The translations under genes and the position numbers were made by a program. The notes below the pieces were generated by a model. The model ran no database searches. It was not told where the DNA came from and was given only the letters and a program-made list of their open reading frames with translations. 64,000 nt of DNA. Origin: Branchiostoma floridae (lineage: Eukaryota; Chordata; Leptocardii; Amphioxiformes; Branchiostomatidae). The stretch spans positions 24,139,824 to 24,203,823 of the forward strand of contig NC_049987.1 of the NCBI RefSeq assembly GCF_000003815.2, read 5' to 3'. This document shows positions 47,601-60,200 of this stretch, piece after piece (position 1 is the first letter of the stretch; each line of letters begins with the position of its first letter).

Positions 47601-50357
47601 ATTGCTATTTGGCGTATCTCATTGCTTGGATGCCTATATAAACCTTCATCTTGCAGTCGGGTGGGGGGATATATTACATAACTTTACATAGTGTTAACTA
47701 TAACATTATTATACGAATGCCAAGTAGACGTGTTACAACTACTTCTAAGTTTATATACAGACAATACAGACAAAATACGTCACATTTAAAGACCAATTTA
47801 AACCATTTACAACATATTATTTTTACATTGTGCAGACATAGATATATATTGACTGTCAATACTCCCCTAGGCTACAGCGAATCTTGAAGAACAGCTCAGT
47901 CATAATATTAAAAAAAGATGGGACAGGGCTAATACCGCTTTATTTCAGTGCTTTGATGTGATATCAGATCTCAGTTTCCGTCGCTGTTTCTTCTGTTATA
48001 CTAGATCCACATTTATATCTGTCTTGTTACGTTATTTGATTTTCTGTCATTTGTATGGGCTCCAGGAAGAATAGATTTCACGTGCAATTTATCAGACCTA
48101 ATAGAGATCGAAATCAATAAACCGTTTTGTCCCTACAGCACCACTGCCTGAGTATCTGCAGACGGAAGCCTCCACCTGACACTGCACCTGAGGATCCAGT
48201 CGCTCAGCAAGCGGTCGCTGAGCAACAGGAAGACGCTCCGGCGACGGACTGGAGACTGCTGTGCGACCGGTTCATCGTCGCCTGGAGGTTCCTGTTCGAG
48301 GAGAAGCGGATGATGCTCCTCATCCCCCTCATCACGTACGGTACCATGCAGCAGGCTCTCAACGTGGCCGTCTTCACAAGGGTAGGTACCAGTTCCTCAT
48401 CCCCCTTTTCACGTACGGTACCATGCAGCAGGCTCTCAACGTGGCCGTCTTCACAAGGGTAGGTACCAGTTCCTCATCACGTACGGTACCATGAAGCAGG
48501 CCTTAAATGTCGCCATCTTCACAAGGGTAGGTAGTACTAGTGACGTCTCATGAGCCTTTTAGTGTGTGAACATTTATTCTCAACATGGTAGAAGCTCATG
48601 AGGCAATTGACAGTGCTAGACATTATTGTAAAAGAGACTTGTTAGATACCAGTGTTGGCCGTATCTTGGTAAGTTTTAGTTTGACTTGACTTGATTTTCT
48701 GGAATCAGTAGAAGACAAAGAATAAGATTTCAAAGAACAAAGTAGCATATCTAGACGGCTCAGTGGTTATCGAGCATTAACATACAATCTTTTTGGAGTA
48801 TGTTGAAGATGGCTCCCAATGATAGCTTTCTTAGATTGTGCATTAAACATTAAAGTTAAGTTGGTCGGTACCTTGGTGTTCATGATGATGTATTTTCTGA
48901 ACACAGCATTTGTTTTTCCAGGCGTTTGTCGGGTGCACCCTGGGAGTCCACTGGATCGGCTATGTGATGATCTGTTACGGCGTGTGTGACGCTTTCTCCG
49001 CATTTCTCATCGGCAGGATTCGCAACTGGGTTCCGAGGTAAAGATATTTACAGCATCGATAAAAGTGTCTCTGCCTGTAAGTGTTCTATATGAGAAAAGT
49101 ATGGAAGCGGATCCTTCTTGATTCATAAAGAAGTAATTGTTTTCTCTTTGGTTCCAATGTCTTCCTGTGTGACTGTCTAAAATGGTTTTACCATTGATAT
49201 GTCTTACTTGACTCTCTTCTACCAAGCAGCAATGAATTGAACACTGTTTTGGACAGAATGATCTTTTTCATTCTGTCACTCATTCTGTCAATCATTCTTC
49301 TATTCCCTCATTCCCCACCAGACAGGCGCTGGTAGCTGTAGGCGCAGTGCTGAACCTGGGACTGATGATCCACCTGTTGGCGCTCACGCCCCACCCCAAG
49401 TACGCTGCGGTCTACTTCGTGCACGTGGGGCTGTGGGGCGTGGCGGATGCCATCTGGCAGACACAGATCAACTGTAGGTCCTTCCTTCGCTTGTTTGTTT
49501 GAACCCTTGTTGTACCTAGTAGCCCTTTGGGAGCACGAGTGCTTCGTACACATGTGAGAACAGTAAGCCCTTTCAAGGCACAACCAAACATATCATTCAA
49601 GCCAACGTTTCGCTGTAACTGCTAACAACGGGGTTACAACTGAACCTCAACAAAGCACCTTTAGTTCCTTTCGTACTTTTGAGGCATCGGGCCGTCCTAG
49701 TCCACCTATCACTTTGTTGTGCTTTTCTCTGTACCAGGAGTTCAAGCGGCTTCTCTAAATTTGATCACCACGTCAACTGTGAAGTATCGTGTAAATCTTC
49801 CACCTGTAAAGTCATCCACCCGAGCGGATCAAACCATTCCGGCCGAAATAGGGGTAGGGAATCTCCCGGGCAGCCATCGTAACCCCTGCTTCGCCTATTG
49901 GGTCAGTTTGTCCTCACTCATAGTGAGCAATTGGGCTGGTCTCAATCATGATGTTTCTGACCTAGGGCGAAGAGTTGCTGTTACAGTTCCAATCATGTAA
50001 CCCGTAACCTTGAGTGGCCTTCAGGCCTTGTTACGTGGTGACCATTGAGTAAAAAAAAAAAAAGTATTCTCCTCCGTTTCTATAGCTAGTGACGTAATTA
50101 CCCACCTAATGAATCTCGTTCCTCCTGCAGCTCTGTACGGAGTGCTGTTCCCCGGATGTCAGGAGGTCGCCTTCTCCATGGACGGCTTCTGGGGCGCCAT
50201 CGGCTACACGGTCGCGTTCGGGTACGGCGGTTATCTCTGCGCAGCCGTCAAAATCTACATCCTCCTGACGCTCCTCTGCGTCTCCATGACAACCTACACT
50301 GTGCTGGAGGTGATGGAGTGGAGAAAGGCGCTACAGGAGTCAGCTGAGGCACGATGA
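44613..50357 (+). CDS. Gene 4: UNC93-like multi-pass membrane protein
   Basis: Seven exons, 589 aa: 44613-44643, 45986-46665, 47027-47347, 48139-48381, 48922-49037, 49322-49473, 50131-50357. The first exon is a 31-nt mini-exon (MEGAERLDYR plus one base) ending in GTAAGA, in the phase needed for exon 2. Protein layout follows gene 3: hydrophilic N-terminus with FSDM motifs, [66 protein letters not shown], a loop with NLT and CGASHC, a Pro/Gln-rich cytosolic loop, then AFVGCTLGVHWIGYV and the last helices. Exon 2 combines gene 3 exons 2-3, and exon 3 combines gene 3 exons 4-5, so two introns differ. The donors of exons 3 and 4 are duplicated downstream (separate entries). Likely an integral membrane MFS-fold protein; substrate or partner unknown. 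Confidence 0.88.
46800..46960. mobile_element. Possible DNA-transposon fragment in gene 4 intron 2
   Basis: CAGCAGAAGCCGCTTAATTGCACGG-like sequence followed by related short pieces (GTGCAATTATCCAG, CTGGTACAATAATG) resembles the ends of pogo/Tigger-type elements. No transposase and no clear second end were found, so the call is weak. Confidence 0.35.
47315..47510 (+). repeat. Tandem duplication of the gene 4 exon 3 end with its splice donor
   Basis: The exon 3 end ACAGGATGAAGGAGTCGGAG plus CTACAG/GTAAG and about 40 intron bases recur about 126 bases downstream (donor at 47,474 versus 47,348). Reading through the first donor meets a stop before the second, so the extra donor cannot extend the protein. 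Confidence 0.9.
47520..47640. repeat. Inverted repeat with Penelope-like tail sequence
   Basis: TACGCCAAATAGCAATTTCTC at the left is inverted as GAGTAATTGCTATTTGGCGTA at the right. The middle has TTTCCAAAATCATATTC, matching tail sequences near 26,358 and 62,990. It lies in gene 4 intron 3. Confidence 0.65.
48330..48540 (+). repeat. Triplicated exon 4 end and splice donor (gene 4)
   Basis: ACGTACGGTACCATGCAGCA through TTCACAAGGGTAGGTA occurs three times, with GTAGGT donors at 48,382, 48,459 and 48,527 (spacings 77 and 68). The third copy has several changes at codon-wobble-like positions. The spacings are not multiples of three, so using donor 2 or 3 would shift the frame; the first donor keeps the frame into exon 5. 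Confidence 0.92.
49475..50130. other. Gene 4 intron 6 with A-tailed repeat candidate
   Basis: No exon seen. A moderately GC-rich stretch ends in a 13-base A run at 50,050-50,063 (after GTGACCATTGAGT), which might be the tail of a retroposed element. No target-site duplication was recognised. Confidence 0.35.
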
Positions 50358-50885
50358 CGTACCGTGTTCGTTCGTTGACGTTGTTAGTTTTTTTCTGTTC
50401 TATTCTGCTTTTGGACAGACTTTCTAGTAATTAGAAAGTAAAGGTAGTCTTTTACCTCCCCGACCGAAGTCAGGTACCCATTTTTTACACCTGGGTGAAG
50501 TGAGAAAAGTCATGTAAAGTGCCTTTCCCAAGGACACGACGTCGGGGGCACGGCGAGTATCGAACTCGGGACCTCTAGATTCCAAGCCGGACGCTCTGCC
50601 AGGAGTCAGCTTCGGCTCAATGACGCACCGTGTTCGTTCGTTCGCTGTTGGTTGTGTTTTTCTGTTCTATTCTGCTTTTGGACAGACGAGGACAATGTGG
50701 CACTGCACTCCAGTTAGTAACTAGAAGGTAAAGGTAGTAGTTTACCTCCCCGACCGAAGTCAGGTACCCATTTTTACACCTGGATGAAGTGAGGAAAGTC
50801 ATGTAAAGTGCCTTTCCCAAGGACACAACGTCGGGGGCACGGCGAGTATCGAACTCGGGACCTCTAAATTCTGAGCCGAACACGT
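50354..50885 (-). mobile_element. Tandem 266-bp duplication holding two minus-strand SINE copies after gene 4
   Basis: Unit 1 (50,354-50,619) begins in the gene 4 stop codon region (ATGACGTACCGTGTTCGTTC) and unit 2 (50,620-50,885) repeats it (ATGACGCACCGTGTTCGTTC). Each unit contains, on the minus strand, a tRNA-like head (GAGGTCCCGAGTTCGATACTC, a B-box-like region) and the SINE piece CCTTGGGAAAGGCACTTTACA. Most of the gene 4 3' UTR is probably within this duplication. Confidence 0.85.
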
Positions 50886-50910
50886 ATGCTGTTTCTTGAG
50901 ACCCATGTAA

Positions 50911-51114
50911 CGCTAGTTAACCTTTATCCGTTGTTTTTTTAAAAACAGAGCATTTAGGGACAAAACAAGTCAAAGGACGATGGTTTGAAATTACGATATT
51001 TTCAAAATAATCCTGTTATATTCCTATGTTGCACTACCGTTGGCTTGATATCCCTAAATACGGTTTTTTAAAATACCGGATATAGGTTACCCCACAGATG
51101 GAAATGAAAGTAGC
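50911..51114. mobile_element. MITE family M, copy 3
   Basis: Starts CGCTAGTTAACCTTTATCCG and ends AATGAAAGTAGC. It shares the GGATATAGGTTACCCCA block and GACGATGGTTTGAAATT with copies 1 and 2. Confidence 0.85.
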
Positions 51115-53379
51115 ACATAGGGCAGCAGGTTTCCTTGCTGTTTCAGTAGCAGGGTATATCTTAGAGGCGGGGGCTGATAGTCCTTTAACTTACTCGAAGC
51201 ACCTCTTCAAACACTGCTACCGGTTGAGCTACAGGGACACTCCTAATGTTTCGTGCAGTTTTTATCTAGATCGCTGGTCGAAGGTCGTTTCTAGCGATCC
51301 TTCTATTTCATAAGTTGTATGCTAGAAAATATTTCGCACCAGTAAATTCAAGGCAATTTTGATCTATTTAAGTATCTAAGTCTAACGACTTGCTGTAAAA
51401 AGCAAGAAGAAGAAGACGGCAGTACATGTATATATGCTGGCGTATATACACCTTAAGCGTTCATCCTTCGTAATGCAGCTAAAAGTATTATTTTGCTCAT
51501 AAACTTTGTTTAGAGCCTTTTTCATTTGTTTCTTGTTTTTCTACAAAGAAGGTTGTCTCAGTACAAGGCAATGTAGATCTGCCAACCTATCGTTAGTGAA
51601 AATAAGTATGTGTTATCTGGAAAAGCTTGTATCCCAAGATACAGTTGTGTCGTTAATAAAGGAAGCCGTGTGCAGACGGTCTGATCTTGATTTTTCTTTA
51701 ATCGGTATTCAATCAATCACTCATAGATGGAGTATATCTTAAAGACTTACGAACTAGCAGTGTGTTAGAAGATTTAACAAAAATCATTATTAAAGCACCC
51801 AAGGTACAGCGACTTTCGTAAGGTGTTTTGTTATACGTATTTTCCAGCAGTGTGACGTAACGTTTCCGGGAAAGTCATCCCCCCTCTTTTATGGAGAGAT
51901 CAAGGCGACCTGTCGTCATGGCAACCTGTTGTCATGGCAAATTGTTGATTCTTGTAACGAAAACCACTTGACGAGAGGTCGGAGTTCATCAAAACAGTCG
52001 GCTCCTCCAAACCAAGAGGTTACAGCAAGGGCGGTCAACATGGCGAAGTGTTTAGTACTAATGATTAACAGGTTGTTTAGGGACTGTTCATTGATGGACG
52101 TGTTGACTGATTACTGTTCAAATAGGGCGAGCCCTGCGATCAATGTAGAGCGTAAACAACGCCTTTCTCGCTGACTCTAGCCTGGTAACCATACCACCGG
52201 GAGCTAACCGCGCCGCTATCTCTACGGTGTTCAGAGTGTTGCCCACCCGCACAGTTTGTCAGCTTAGAGTTTTTAGATCTTTTTACGGGGTTGGCTTCAG
52301 TTACATCACTCACCAAAACGGGAAGATAACTCGAGAGATTACTAAAAGACAGGGTGCCAGAAACAGGCTTGTGCTTAGCAGACTGGGCGCTGTATAAGGC
52401 CGTTTAAAAAAAGTAGAGAGAATTGATGACATAGGTGTAGAAATCTAGGACTTAGAGGAGGATAGACTGGATACCAAACCCCAGCTCGATAGAGATAGAG
52501 ATGGGGCTGGAGTCTGGAATCCAGGCTAAGGGGAGGAGTGAAGCCTTAGGACAACAGGACTGAGGGGGTTTAAGTAGTCAGCACTCAAGACTGAGGGATC
52601 TGCAGATCTAGGTGTCATCAAACTCTCCACCCCTCTATTTTATTGGAACGGTCCATTAAACACCTCTACCAGCGGAGAAAAATACCAGGCTTGTCACTTC
52701 GTCAGAATGACGTGACGTGACAACCGAGGCCACACATTCGGGGCAGCGACCACCGGGCGGACTTTACACTGAGGTAAATATATGCAGAGGTAAATACTGT
52801 ATGTGCGGAGGTAAATATTGTATATGCAGAGGTATCGCTGACCTCTTTCTGTAACCCCAGTAACGGTTTACAAGAGTCGTTAATCGTCTGGAGCGTTGAT
52901 AACTCCAACACGCCTTTAAGTGTTTGTTCTCCCGTCGTTACTGCGCTGAGAAGGTCAGAGGGAAGGAATGACCAGCGTCAAAGGTAAGGAGTACGAACTC
53001 ACACACGCTCCATGGGCGTTTGTGTCGTCCAAACTAGAACCATATGTTACTAGTACTTAGCGGTGTCGCAGCCAACTTTCAGGGCCAAACAAAAGTTTTC
53101 AGCTGCCGGGCTTGAGATGGCGTCGGTCTTGGTCACTATAACATGGCCTACGTGATGGTGAATGATTAATGTTTAGTTGTTATGGTTCCTTTACTCTTTG
53201 ACTGCCAGTGTTAACATGTTAATCAGACTTGTATTCAGAGTTCATAGCTTTTCTGGTGATTGTATTATTTACTTTAAAAGTCAAGCCGAGAGAGCTCGAT
53301 TCTTGATCATTCTTTGCTTTGCCCCACCCTTTTACAAGAGTGGAAGAACATTTTATTCATTCCTGGTCGTGTATGTATG

Positions 53380-53730
53380 TATGCGTGTGTGTGTGTGTGT
53401 GTGTGTGTCTGTCTGTCTGTCTGTCTGTGAGATAGAGCGCGTGCGTTGCTGAGTGAGTGAGAGACAGAGAGAGATTTGCGATTATCTTCTTTGCCACACC
53501 CTTTTGCTAGGTTTCCAACGCTGTGTCTAGGTGAGTGTGTGAGAGAGCCAGAGAGAGAGTGAGTGAGTGAGTGAGTGAATGAATGAGTGAGTGAGTGAGT
53601 GAGTGAGTGAATGAGTGAGTGAGTGAGTGAGTGAGAGTGAGTGAGTGAGTGAGTGAGTGAGTGAGTGAGTGAGTGAGTGAGTGAGTGAGTGAGTGAGTGA
53701 GGGAGTGAGTGAGTGAGAAGAGAGGAAAAG
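53380..53730. repeat. Microsatellite cluster (TG, TCTG, GAGT)
   Basis: (TG)n and (TCTG)n at 53,388-53,428, then (GAGT)n with GAAT variants at 53,548-53,715. The minus-strand reading frames rich in His-Ser-Leu-Thr are artefacts of the tetranucleotide repeat. Confidence 0.97.
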
Positions 53731-56089
53731 GATAGAGGGAGCGAGAAAAAGTGAAATGTTGCTTCGTCTTTGATGGAACCTCCTTGGTTAAACCCAAACA
53801 TGCTCCACTGGCTCCAGGGTTCACGCAGATGTCAGCTCCAACAGGCTGCAGATCTCCTCACAGACATTCCAAGACTGGCCGTCCCAGGCCGTCTGTAATA
53901 ATACTTCATGTCAGACGACGTTTCCCATCTGGTAGCAGTGTACTAGTGATGCATTACCGATCTGTTACCGATCACTGGTCTTGTCAGTTTACTCTAGCCT
54001 GATTTCATCGCGCTTCTTAGTTCAGGCCCGACCTACATTGCCGCGGGGAGGAGCCTACCAGCTCCGGATAGGCGGAGTTTGCGATACACAGACTAGGTTT
54101 ACTCAATCTTCAATTAATACAATTTGTTTCATACGTAGTACGTAATGACCATAGCATACATAGTACTTTTACGAAATCGGAACGAAATACGGCATGCGAC
54201 AATTCATAATTACATTCTTTTCTTCACGTGAACTCCAAGTCATCTGTACGTTGAAGAAATAACACTTTATTGTGAGATTTTCTGAGGGAATACCGTTGTA
54301 CTTGTCGGCTTTTTGACCCGCCCAAAGCAAAGAACACCAAGGTTATTTATGACATCCTAGCATAGCCCACACTGGAAAGAATGTTTCACAAACGATGCCT
54401 CTTTGCTGCTATGATACAATTAATGTACAATGTCTGCCATTCGCATTACCCTACGAGGGTTAGTTAAACTTCTGATCATCATAGCGTTTTGTGAAGAGGT
54501 ATGATTGATTCAAATATCAACAGCCGTCTTTATGACTCATTCTTAGCTACTTATCTATCTTCTAACATAAGAACGAAAGACGGTGTATAGAAATTGAAAT
54601 TGCATCGCCGTGATATGTCATATCCATAATATGAACTCCAGGTTCATTGAGGAAGGAACTATTCTGAGCTTTAACGAGTGAAAACCGTTGTATTTGTCCG
54701 CTTGTTGACCTCCCTAAAGTAAAGAACGCGTGTGTTATTTATGATACTATAACGTACGTGCAATTCGCCACTACTGATGTAGCAAACCCACAGCAGACGT
54801 GAGGTAAGGTGAGGCGTTGTTACGTTCAAGTTTACCATGTACAGACAAACCTGGGTTCGGCAACCACTCAAGGACTGAGGAATATTGTTACTGAGGACAG
54901 GGTGGGGTTATCTATGTGGGCGGTACTTTTTATGTGACTTGTGACTGAGGGTCTTTACCTGTGCCAGGTGGTTGCCCGAACAAGTTCAACTGTGTCTCTG
55001 GTATATAGGTGTTGGTGCTCAGGCCTAGGGGGAAAGGGTTGTGTTCACGGTTACCAGACTGACCGTAGGAAAAACCTGCTGCGAGAGGGGTACGTAAACC
55101 TTTCGATGTGACATTTGAGTGATGAAAATTTCAAAACAGAATTCCACGTAGTCCAGGGACCATATTTTTCAGATCAATTTGCTAGGCTTCATCGTAGCTT
55201 TAATGTTAGCATTAATGTAGTACAGGTACAGTTGCTATGGCTTGACTCGATGTTTATTGCCACTTCTGGATTTGCCATGTCCGGGTTTGACGATAGGAGT
55301 CTATCGCTTGTTTACTTTCTTTAATTGCAGTTTGTTTACCCTACGTTGTTTACACTTTCTACGTTAGCCCGGACTCCTTGCGGCAAGTCTCTTCCATAAG
55401 CTGTGACAGTTGAAAAATAGTCGAAATTGGCCAAATAGACTGAACAAGTTGGACGACTATAGAAGTATAGTTTGCAATCTAGGGTGTACTCCTACTGCCA
55501 GCTAGCTCCTATGAATTTATTCAATATATTTGGACAATTTATACTTTTTTTCAGCTGCCTGTGAAGTCGGTGGTAGAAAGTTAGCTAGGCTACCATCTTC
55601 AGTAGTAACCGATGTCTCAATCTTTCTGTTGTTTTCTTGTAAGCAAGAAACAGGATGTTTACGGAAATGAAAACAAAGTGTTTATCAATGAATGTACAAA
55701 TTATGCTGATGACTATTTTTCTCGATATGTTCTGTACTGCTGTTTTTTTTTCGGTGTCCTTCATATCATACTTTTTATTCCCGAACTGAGCAGCCCGACT
55801 GGGCCCTGGTTCGGAAATGTGACCGTAGCCAAACCCCTGCACCTCTCAACGGTAGCAAGTAGCGACAGAGTCATTTACCAGTCGTGAGTTATGACGACAT
55901 TCGTGCCCGGGTAAGCAAACAATGTAGCGCCAGGTTACTGTTGCACTTGTCATGGATATTTACCGACACTTTATGATATTCGTTCTACTCGAATCCGTTA
56001 GTCGTTGGGAGTTTTACCTGGTCCACGGTCCTTCTTTGTTCGTCTAGGGATGAAAATTATTGCAGAAGACGGGAGACTTAGCACAATCT

Positions 56090-56860
56090 ACTGTTTTGGG
56101 AAAGACGGTGCACACGAGTTGGTAGGTGTTCAAAATATTTGTATAATACGTATATCCCGTGCAGGGGAATGGACAAAAGTTATAGATATGGGGACAGACA
56201 GTTATATCAAGGAAGTCTGTCAACTTTTTACAATATTCGTCTTTCAACGAGGGCCTTACATGGCGCTACGATCCTGCTCTTTCATTCTGTTCGTCTGGAG
56301 CCCAAACTGATTGCAGTAAAACTGGTGACTGGCACTACCAGATTCTGGTTGGAAACAATGCAGCGCGACACGTTGTAAACCATTGACAGCTTGGCGTTTG
56401 TCCAAAATATTTGTAACCTATGCGGGGGTGGGGGCATAAATGTGTTTAATATCATGGATATGGGAAATGAAAATATAGCTGATTCGAAGAAATTTACCAA
56501 TTTTTACTACATGTTTTTCGCTAAAAGTCAAACTAATCGAAGCAAAACGAGTGACTGGTACTTCAATTTACAGTTTGAAAAAGAAGAACAGCAAGAAGTT
56601 GTAAACCATTGACAGCTTGGCATTTGTCCAAAATAGTAAAGGCGTCTTATTTTGTCTGATATTACATTCTGTATACATGTGTGGTGAAATACAGTTGCGT
56701 TGTGGATAGCTACCAATGTTCACAATATCTTTTTGTAAACAAATCAAAAAGCAAAACGGGTGACTGGTACTACAATCTAATAGTGGCAAAACTGTTGTAA
56801 AACAGTAGTAGCTTGGCAGTTGTCCAAAATGTGCGCACCCCACACAGGGGAGGAGGGCAT
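56090..56860. repeat. Diverged tandem repeat, about 200-230 bp, upstream of gene 5
   Basis: TTGTAAACCATTGACAGCTTGG followed by (C/A)(G/A)TTTGTCCAAAAT recurs near 56,373, 56,598 and (diverged) 56,793, each preceded by GTGACTGG(C/T)ACT(A/T)C. A more diverged unit starts near 56,100. Non-coding. Confidence 0.75.
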
Positions 56861-57261
56861 GAAATGCGCCTATAGCTAATCAATATAGGGAAAACACAGT
56901 CGCAGTGACAGTTAGCATATTGTGATTGGTTCTACCGTTACTGGAAATCTTATTTATAATCAACTTTCCGAGGAATTGTTTCCTGCATTTCATATTCGCA
57001 ATTGTTCGGCACTTATTGCTACTTCTACTACTGCCAATCAGTACCACAATGTTTGTGTTTTTGCTTGTGTAAGAGCTGTTTTCTTTTCATCCATTTGTTT
57101 GTTTATCTATGAGTTTGTTTGGGTTGTTTAATGGCATCAGTAATAGAATGCGATGTTTTCGTGAACATAACGTATAAGGAAAGAGTGATCATTTTGACGA
57201 CTATCCTATTCTCCTGTCTCTGATCTTACAGGTAGGAACGCCACACCTGTAGAGCCCAGCC

Positions 57262-60200
57262 ATGTCCTTCTCTGACCTGTCCATCACGCGGAAACACTCC
57301 CTAGGCGAAGAAAACGGCTCAGCCGATCACCTGGCCTACAGAAACTCCCACGCCATGAGCGGCATAGACAACTTGGAGTTTTCGGACATTGCGAAGAAAG
57401 ACGACGCAAACGCTGACGTCACGCCTAGCTACCAGAACGCTGCTGACGTCACGGTTCCCATGGAGACGGTGGTGCCGAAGTGGCGCATCTGGAAGAATCT
57501 TCTTGTCATCTGTATCGCGTTCCTCTTCAACTTCACGGCCTTCCAGTCCCTACAGAACCTCCAGAGCAGCTTGAACTACAGCGAGGGCCTGGGCGTCGCC
57601 TCTCTCAGCGTCATCTATGCCAGGTTCTGTCTTACATCAATTGCTGTATCTAGACAAACTTTGTCTCAAAGTTAGTTTAACTTATCTATTGTCATATTGA
57701 TGTTTTTATTATGCATGCTCCGACGTACACTACCAAAAATGGTTTTTCTTATTTTTCTTGTTTTCTTATGGAGAGAAAGATTTTCTTCGGTAAAGAAAAT
57801 TCAAGTTAAGTAAGAAACTCTCTGCAAAATCTCTGTATGTTAGTTCTTGGAGAAAGAGTTTTTCTCTATTTTTTCTTAAGTGAAGAAAGTATTTCTATTA
57901 AGATACTTGCCAACAAGAATTTTCTAGAAATTTAAGAAAAACTTTATTTTTCAATCTTACCATAAGATTCATTTTCTCTAAGATCAAACAGAGTATTCCA
58001 CAGATTCTAACCGTAAGATCTTTAATCTTGTCATTTTTCAATTTCTACATAAAATCTTGGTTTGCTAGAAGAACATTCTTGACTTTTTTGATTTTCTTAT
58101 ACAGGGAGTTTGAGAAAGATGATTCTTGTTTTTCTTTCTAACAATTAAGAAGATACAAGAACTTTTTTCTTCACTTTCTTCACCAAATAATGTTAAGAAA
58201 AAGAAGAAAAAAAGAAACTCTAAAACAAGATATGACAAGCATAAAATTCACAAATGTTCTTATTTTCCTTATCCAGAAAGTTTAAGAAAGATAATTCTTG
58301 ATTTTCTTGGTTATGTTTAAGAAGATACAGGAATTCTTTTCTTCACTTACTTGATCAAATATAGGTTTGAAAAATTATAAAATCAAGAAATCAAAACAAA
58401 AAGTTACAACTAGCATAAAATTCTTAATGTTATGTTTTCCTNNNNNNNNNNNNNNNNNNNNNNNNNNNNNNNNNNNNNNNNNNNNNNNNNNNNNNNNNNN
58501 NNNNNNNNNNNNNNNNNNNNNNNNNNNNNNNNNNNNNNNNNAAAGATGCTTCTTGTTTTTCTTGGTAATGTTTAAGATATACTAGAACATATATCTTAAC
58601 TTTCTTGATTGAGAAAAACAAGATATTTTTGGGGGTTCATGGCACCTAGAGATAGTTGCAAGATATAACATTTATAATATAGTTGAATAGTATGGTAACC
58701 TTTCTTTTGAAATTTCTGTTGGTGACCAAGCTATGTTTATTTCAAAGTTATGTTTTGCTTTCCTCAAATCAAAACCCATTTGGTGTCTTTGTTAAGAATT
58801 AGTCTTGGTAACAAGAAAATATTTCTTGATTTTCTAGCATATCTTGTCATGTGACTTTTTCTGAACTCCTGATTGGTTTATTTGTATCTCAGAGTACTGT
58901 TGGGCTACCCCAGGTGGTCCATCTCTATTTTGAACAGTTATAAGAAAATATTTCTTAACATTTCTTGTTTTTCTAGCCTCTCTGGTCATGTGACTTTTTC
59001 TGAACCCCTGATTGGTTGATCTGTATCCCAGAGTACAGTTGGGCTACTCCATCTCCATTTTGAACAGAGTGACAGTTGCAGCAGCTCAGTTCACTACTCT
59101 TTGTATCAGTTGATGACTCGTGCCAGTTTTACAGCCAAAAGTAAGGTAAAAGGGACCATGATCATGTGAGGCACTGGTGACTGGGTTCAATTTGCTAAAA
59201 ATCAACAACTATGCAGCGGAAACAGCTGGGAACAAGATATGAAGGATAAAGTAAGTGTGCCCCCCTCCCCCACCTTGAAATACTTCAAGATAAAAGAAGT
59301 CCATGCATAGACTTTAGAGTATAGGATTCAAAAGCAACAAGGCACAGAATCTTGACAAAGCAGTAGATATGGTGAGGCAAGAGTTGTTTCCATAGCTACA
59401 TGTATATCTACCTTTTGGCTGCCAAATTCTATGTGCACATTGCATGTCTAATCAAAATAATCGTTGGGAGATTCCATTTCATATCACAGGGTTAGTCTGC
59501 TGTATTTTGGTTCAAAAACAAATTTCATTACGGTATCAACTAAACATACATATCTATATGTGTCACCAGTGGGTTAAAGAATAGGTATATAGTACAATAC
59601 ATTACTGAAATTAATATATATTATTCAAAATTGTTTACTTGATACCTTTTTTGTTGTTTTGTGTAAGACTACGAAGTAACAAGGTCTTTCACTTTTTCTC
59701 TAGGTGTCTGGAGGTTTTGACCATACCAAATGTCAAGAATGAAAAGTTCACTGCAAGGGTTTGCTCTGTTTTGGAATGTGATACTCTGAAACCATATGGA
59801 ATAGTTATATCTAAGTTTATAGATTATGGCCTTAGCATATTCCGCTACAAAATAGCTACACTGCCATTTAAGTAATGCAATAATATTGCTGTAAATGCTT
59901 CTTTGAGAAGGGTAATGAATTTGAGATTTTTCTTCTTGTACGTATATCAAGATAAATAATTGGCAATTTGAATGTAAAGGAATTAATATGCTCCTTGGGT
60001 ATTGGTTATATATTATTATAATACTATAGGAAATTCTACCATAATTATTGATGTTTGTCTGGTACTGTCATCGTAAAAGTATTTCCATTCAAAGACTGTT
60101 ACTATTGTGATCATACTTCATAAGTCTTATGTAAGAATGTGGTAATAAACATTCCTATACTATACACATAAGTTGTTGAGATTTCTTCCTCTAACATTTT

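Larger units (their letters stand above)
50358..57261. other. Intergenic region between genes 4 and 5
   Basis: Nearly 7 kb without a supported gene. It holds SINE copies, a MITE, microsatellites, a diverged direct repeat (about 54,230-54,360 versus 54,640-54,760, sharing GTTATTTATGA and AAGTAAAGAAC-like pieces) and a tandem repeat before gene 5. A fragment at 52,177-52,530 with TAGCCTGG and CCAGGCTA at its ends may be another MITE. The gene 5 promoter is expected in the right part. Confidence 0.55.

Noticed and set aside
3490-50357. Idea that the lipase-GTPase and UNC93 genes form one functional immune cluster
   Set aside because: Adjacency in an animal genome is weak evidence, and no shared regulatory sequence was seen. 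Kept only as a remark in the summary.
53307-53824. Minus-strand frames of 105-164 codons rich in His-Ser-Leu-Thr
   Set aside because: Products of the (GAGT)n microsatellite.
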